DNA of 9,833 bases from an uncultured Anaerolineales bacterium (GTDB taxonomy: Bacteria; Chloroflexota; Anaerolineae; Anaerolineales; UBA11657). The position numbers and the translations under genes are program-made. The DNA is taken from assembly GCA_913040765.1 (NCBI GenBank), contig CAJWIA010000040.1:1-9833 (forward strand). Reading direction: 5' to 3'. Positions 6,705 to 9,833 of the stretch are shown here, one piece after another. The notes below the pieces were generated by a model. That model had not been told where the DNA came from and did not search any database. It saw nothing but the letters and a program-made list of their open reading frames with translations. The first letter of the stretch is position 1; each line of letters begins with the position of its first letter.

Positions 6705-7754
6705 CTACGCTGTCGGAAATCCATTCTCTCTCAACCATGATCCGATTTTACGTAGAGTTGTGACATCTTCTGGATGAATTGAACCATCTCCAAGAGGACC
6801 CGTATTAAGCAGTAAGTTTGCACGTAATTTAGCTGCGTCTCTTAGCCAGTCCTGAACGTAGACGCTATCCCTATGCTTACCATCATCAGCACGGCAGTAT
6901 CCCCACACACGTGGTTGCATCGTTGTATTAATCTCAAGAGGAATAGGCATAGGTCGATCCCATTCTCTCTCAGGTGTACAGAAATCTTCCGTCCCTAGGA
7001 GTTGTTGCTTGTAGGAAACTAGAGTATGTTTCTGCAGTTCGTGAATCCGTTTATAGAGTTCGTCGGTTTTGAAAAGATGTAATTTGTCAGGCCGCGACAA
7101 TGGTACCGCAATTCCATCAAGCCAAATACCTGCAATCGGACCATAGTTTGACAACAATTCAGTAATTTGGTTTGTTACAAATTCAAGATAAATATCCAAA
7201 TTGTGATTTTCACCGTACATGTAACTTAATTCGGGTGGATCATAATCTGGTCTAGCCCTAGCACCCCAATCTTCATTGTTGGGAGCGTGCGGATGACGCC
7301 AATCCCTACCATGAGAATAATACAGGAAAAGACCAAGACCTTTCCTAGCACATTCTCGTGCCATTTCACCAACCAAGTCACGTTGTGCTGGAGAATTAAC
7401 ACTGTTGAAATCTGAAAATTGAGTCTCAAAAAGACAAAAACCATCATGATGACGTGTAGTAATATTCACATATTTCATCTGTGATTCGAGCGCCAGATCA
7501 GTAATTGCATCGGCATCAAATTTAGATGCATCAAATTGCGTCATCAATTTTTCATACTCTTGCACCGGAATACAATCTCGCAGCTGCATCCATTCGTGTG
7601 TACCTACTATTGAATACAGACCATAGTGGATAAACAATCCAAACCTAGCATTTCTAAACCAGTCAATTGATGCCTGTCGAGGATTGGACAGATATATCTC
7701 TTCAAAATCACGGAGATATGTAGGAATTACTTGACTTAATTCTGAAGAGCTCAT
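6705..7754 (-). CDS. GH29-family exo-alpha-L-fucosidase / alpha-L-galactosidase, catalytic domain only
   Basis: The 349-residue protein matches family GH29 along its length: DWFRNARFGLFIHYGLYS at 31-48, YVNITTRHHDGFCLF at 95-109, YYSHGRDW at 145-152, GIWLDG at 209-214 with D213 as the expected nucleophile, LEINTTMQPRVWGY at 273-286, and the closing LRANLLLNTGPLGDG at 310-324. GH29 enzymes release terminal alpha-L-fucose with retention; some members act on alpha-L-galactose, which differs only at C6. The acid/base residue is less certain (E263, E265 or E274 are candidates). At 349 residues it ends with the barrel and lacks the C-terminal beta-sandwich common in the family. No signal peptide is present, so its substrate must be imported. 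Its ATG overlaps the preceding sulfatase stop (ATGA), and no ribosome binding site is evident, so translation is probably coupled. Position between two sulfatases suggests desulfation before or between glycosidic cuts. Confidence 0.9.
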   Translation of the reverse strand: MSSSELSQVIPTYLRDFEEIYLSNPRQASIDWFRNARFGLFIHYGLYSIVGTHEWMQLRDCIPVQEYEKLMTQFDASKFDADAITDLALESQMKYVNITTRHHDGFCLFETQFSDFNSVNSPAQRDLVGEMARECARKGLGLFLYYSHGRDWRHPHAPNNEDWGARARPDYDPPELSYMYGENHNLDIYLEFVTNQITELLSNYGPIAGIWLDGIAVPLSRPDKLHLFKTDELYKRIHELQKHTLVSYKQQLLGTEDFCTPEREWDRPMPIPLEINTTMQPRVWGYCRADDGKHRDSVYVQDWLRDAAKLRANLLLNTGPLGDGSIHPEDVTTLRKIGSWLRENGFPTA

Positions 7755-9076
7755 AACAATTCGCTGTTGTTTTCTTCAGCTATAGGATCGGAAAAAGACG
7801 TCTGCAATTCATTCATCTTTAGCTCCATAGAGGATATCAACGGATGGTCTTTTCCATTATCTATAAGATTGTCAATTTCCAGAGGATCGGATAACAAGTC
7901 GAACATTTGCTTGATAATCTCATCACCCAGATAGTACTGAATCAATTTATAACGATTGTCACGAATACTACGATGCTTGTTTTTATAGGCTGAGAACACA
8001 GTATTACGATGAGAATCTCCGTTTATTACAGTACTCCAAAATGATTTACCTTCAAATGAGGATGGAATAGGCATACCAAGCATGTCACACAATGTTGGCG
8101 CTAAATCATAAAGATAACAGAATGCATCTGACTGGACATTAGTAGGTACTTGAGGTCCTCTCATAAGAAACGGAACTTTGATACTGTGCTCGTAAAGATT
8201 TTGCTTCCCTAACAATCCGTGCTGACCTACTGCCAAACCATGATCTGCTGTGTAAACAACCAAAGTATTACCTGAAACACCAGTTTCATCAAGAGTATTT
8301 AGGATTTTGCCAATTGCACTATCCAAATGTGAAATCATTCCATAATAATCTGCAAGATGTTGTTTTATTGATTCGTCTGTTCTCGGATAATTTGCTAACA
8401 ATTCATCACGTACATCCATTTCGCCATTATCAAACGGATGCTGAGATAGAAAATTTTCAGGAAGTTCAATATCTTTCGGATTGTAAGCAAATTCCCTGGG
8501 AGGTGTGCGGGGGTCGTGCGGAGCGGTAAATGCGACATAAAGACAAAAAGGTTCCTGACCTGAATATTGGTGTAAGAATTCAACCGCAGCTTGTGCAAAA
8601 ATATCGGTAGAAAATCCTTGTCCAACACGTGCATTCTCCTCAGGAAATTTCCCACTAGGGTCGTAATCGTGTACAGGAACTGCATAGTGATCTGACATAC
8701 CTCCAAAAAAGGTTTCCGCTCCGTCAGCAAAACATCTAGAGAACGATTCCCGCTCGTTATGCCATTTTCCAATACCATACGTATGATATCCTGATTCTCT
8801 AAGCATCTGAGGCCACAATGACCAATCTCCTAGATCAGGCTCATCAATTCTCCACAAGGTACGGCCAGTAAGCATCATGCCTCGACTGGGCATACAAACA
8901 GCACCCACTGTTGATCCCATAATGTACATATTGGCCAGAGATGTGCCTTCATGAACCAAACTATCTAGATTAGGTGTATCCACTTGAGTATCCCCAAGTG
9001 CATTGATTGCACTGTGTCTATGGTCATCGGCAATCAAGAAAACAATATTAGGCTTACTGTTCTCAGTACTGGTCAT
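7751..9076 (-). CDS. Type I (S1) sulfatase, cytoplasmic, CMPSR active site
   Basis: The 441-residue protein is a complete formylglycine-dependent sulfatase. PNIVFLIADDHR has the metal-site pair D17 and D18. CMPSRGMMLTGR at 61-72 is the activation motif, with C61 converted to formylglycine and R65. GIGKWH gives K104 and H106, TAPHDPR gives H187, and YTADHG gives D278 and H279, followed by K291 in LLGKQNLYEH. The tail has the usual DLLSDPLEIDNL strand. No signal peptide is visible, so it is expected in the cytoplasm; activation needs a formylglycine-generating enzyme not encoded here. It overlaps the permease gene by ATGA at 9073-9076 and the GH29 gene by ATGA at 7751-7754, so all three are probably translated as a coupled set. 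It differs clearly from the other sulfatase in motif residues and spacing, so the two are not recent duplicates and likely take sulfate from different positions. Confidence 0.9.
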   Translation of the reverse strand: MTSTENSKPNIVFLIADDHRHSAINALGDTQVDTPNLDSLVHEGTSLANMYIMGSTVGAVCMPSRGMMLTGRTLWRIDEPDLGDWSLWPQMLRESGYHTYGIGKWHNERESFSRCFADGAETFFGGMSDHYAVPVHDYDPSGKFPEENARVGQGFSTDIFAQAAVEFLHQYSGQEPFCLYVAFTAPHDPRTPPREFAYNPKDIELPENFLSQHPFDNGEMDVRDELLANYPRTDESIKQHLADYYGMISHLDSAIGKILNTLDETGVSGNTLVVYTADHGLAVGQHGLLGKQNLYEHSIKVPFLMRGPQVPTNVQSDAFCYLYDLAPTLCDMLGMPIPSSFEGKSFWSTVINGDSHRNTVFSAYKNKHRSIRDNRYKLIQYYLGDEIIKQMFDLLSDPLEIDNLIDNGKDHPLISSMELKMNELQTSFSDPIAEENNSELL

Positions 9077-9833
9077 TTTACAGAACCAATCATCATACCT
9101 TTGATGAAATACTTCTGGACAAATGGATAGACAACAAGAATCGGAAAAGCTGCCACAACTATCAGAGCATATTTGAGGAGCTCCTGCAATCCCATTAACT
9201 TATAATATTCATGTAGATCTATGTCGCCCATTTCCACCTCCTGGAGCACCAAAATCTCTCGCAAGATTATCTGCAGCGGATGCAATCCATAATCACGCAA
9301 GTAGATCAGAGCATCAAAATACGTGTTCCAGTGTTGTACAGCATAAAACAAGGCAATGACTGCTATGATCGGTTTGGACAATGGCAGCACGATACTAATC
9401 AGATATCTAATATCACTGCATCCGTCAATCTGAGCTGCATCATGTATTTCAGTGGGAATAGTGGTCCGCAGATAAGTGATGGTAATCAGTAAGTTCCAGA
9501 TAGCAATAGATTTAGGCAAAATCATGACCCATCTTGTATCAAGCAATCCAAGTTTCTGTAAGTTAAGGTAAGTGGGTATCAGACCACCATGAAACAACAT
9601 TGTGAAAAGAAATAGGAACGTAAAGAATTTTCGTCCTGGAAGATTCGCTCTAGCAAGCGGATAAGCGGCCAAGAAGGTCATAATGACGTTCAATAGGGTG
9701 CCAAAGACACTATAAAACAGTGAATTACCTAAGCCCACCCAGACACGCTTGTAGTTGAATACAGCTTCGTATCCAGCAAGACTAAAATCAACTGGCCACA
9801 ACAATACATGACCAGACATTACAGCAACTGTCG
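9073..9833 (-). CDS. Carbohydrate ABC transporter permease, LplC/YtcP type (5' end cut by window edge)
   Basis: The frame is open to the right edge, with codons for TVAV before the first ATG at 9819. That ATG is internal: LplC-type permeases are about 290-300 residues, and the sequence VLLWPVDFSLAGYEAVF lies roughly 40-50 residues into the family. Counting from 9819, hydrophobic segments lie near 28-55, 64-88, 97-117, 141-163 and 215-236. The EAA loop that contacts the ATPase is IPTEIHDAAQIDGCSD at 121-136 followed by IVLPLSKP. GLIPTYL (79-85) and the C-terminal QKYFIKGMMIGSVK are typical of this CUT1 subfamily, which imports oligosaccharides with a partner permease (LplB type) and a lipoprotein binding protein, presumably encoded to the right. 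The stop codon overlaps the sulfatase start (ATGA), tying import directly to intracellular desulfation. Confidence 0.92.
   Translation of the reverse strand, partial: TVAVMSGHVLLWPVDFSLAGYEAVFNYKRVWVGLGNSLFYSVFGTLLNVIMTFLAAYPLARANLPGRKFFTFLFLFTMLFHGGLIPTYLNLQKLGLLDTRWVMILPKSIAIWNLLITITYLRTTIPTEIHDAAQIDGCSDIRYLISIVLPLSKPIIAVIALFYAVQHWNTYFDALIYLRDYGLHPLQIILREILVLQEVEMGDIDLHEYYKLMGLQELLKYALIVVAAFPILVVYPFVQKYFIKGMMIGSVK

Noticed and set aside
8395..8778. A 127-codon minus-strand open frame inside the first sulfatase gene
   Set aside because: It is in a different frame of a gene whose own frame carries the sulfatase motifs, so it is a shadow.
9073..9819. ATG at 9819 as the true start of the permease
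   Set aside because: The frame is open upstream to the edge, and the first residues correspond to an internal part of LplC-type permeases, so the real start lies outside the window.

Overview
This window is a single-strand catabolic gene cluster. Every gene I can support lies on the minus strand, so transcription runs from the right end to the left end. The organism cannot be fixed. Base composition looks AT-rich (about 40% GC by eye), and the permease at the right end is of the LplC/YtcP type common in Bacillota such as Paenibacillus and also found in other phyla. The window shows no SusC/SusD pair, no tRNA or rRNA, no insertion sequence and no CRISPR array. Both end genes are cut by the window edges.

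Layout in the direction of transcription: a sugar ABC transporter permease (9833-9073, 5' end missing), a type I sulfatase (9076-7751), a GH29 alpha-L-fucosidase-family hydrolase (7754-6705), a 128-base gap with a perfect 12-bp palindrome and a 12-bp stem-loop, a second type I sulfatase (6576-5257), a COG3618 lactonase-type amidohydrolase (5270-4413), a 173-base AT-rich gap that may hold a promoter, a UxaB-type D-tagaturonate reductase/altronate oxidoreductase (4239-3121), a zinc-dependent alcohol dehydrogenase (3109-2078), and a UxaA-family dehydratase (2038 to beyond position 1). Several junctions overlap (ATGA at 9073-9076 and 7751-7754, 14 bases at 5257-5270), which indicates operon organisation and translational coupling.

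The genes fit one job. A sulfated oligosaccharide would be imported by the ABC system, desulfated by two cytoplasmic sulfatases and cut by the GH29 enzyme to release an L-sugar. A dehydrogenase not seen here would form a lactone, the amidohydrolase would open it to an aldonate, the zinc dehydrogenase would oxidise C5, the UxaB-like enzyme would reduce it to the D-configured aldonate, and the UxaA-like enzyme would dehydrate that to a 2-keto-3-deoxy acid. With L-galactose this is the route L-galactonate, D-tagaturonate, D-altronate, 2-keto-3-deoxygluconate. With L-fucose it would be a 6-deoxy version that I do not know to be described. The set of functions is inference from gene families and context.

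The most unusual item is the UxaA-family protein. Its frame is open without a stop from 2038 to the left edge (679 codons) and encodes one complete UxaA-like module followed by the start of a second. Four cysteines conserved in E. coli UxaA are replaced in the first module; three of them reappear in the visible part of the second, and the fourth would lie beyond the window edge.
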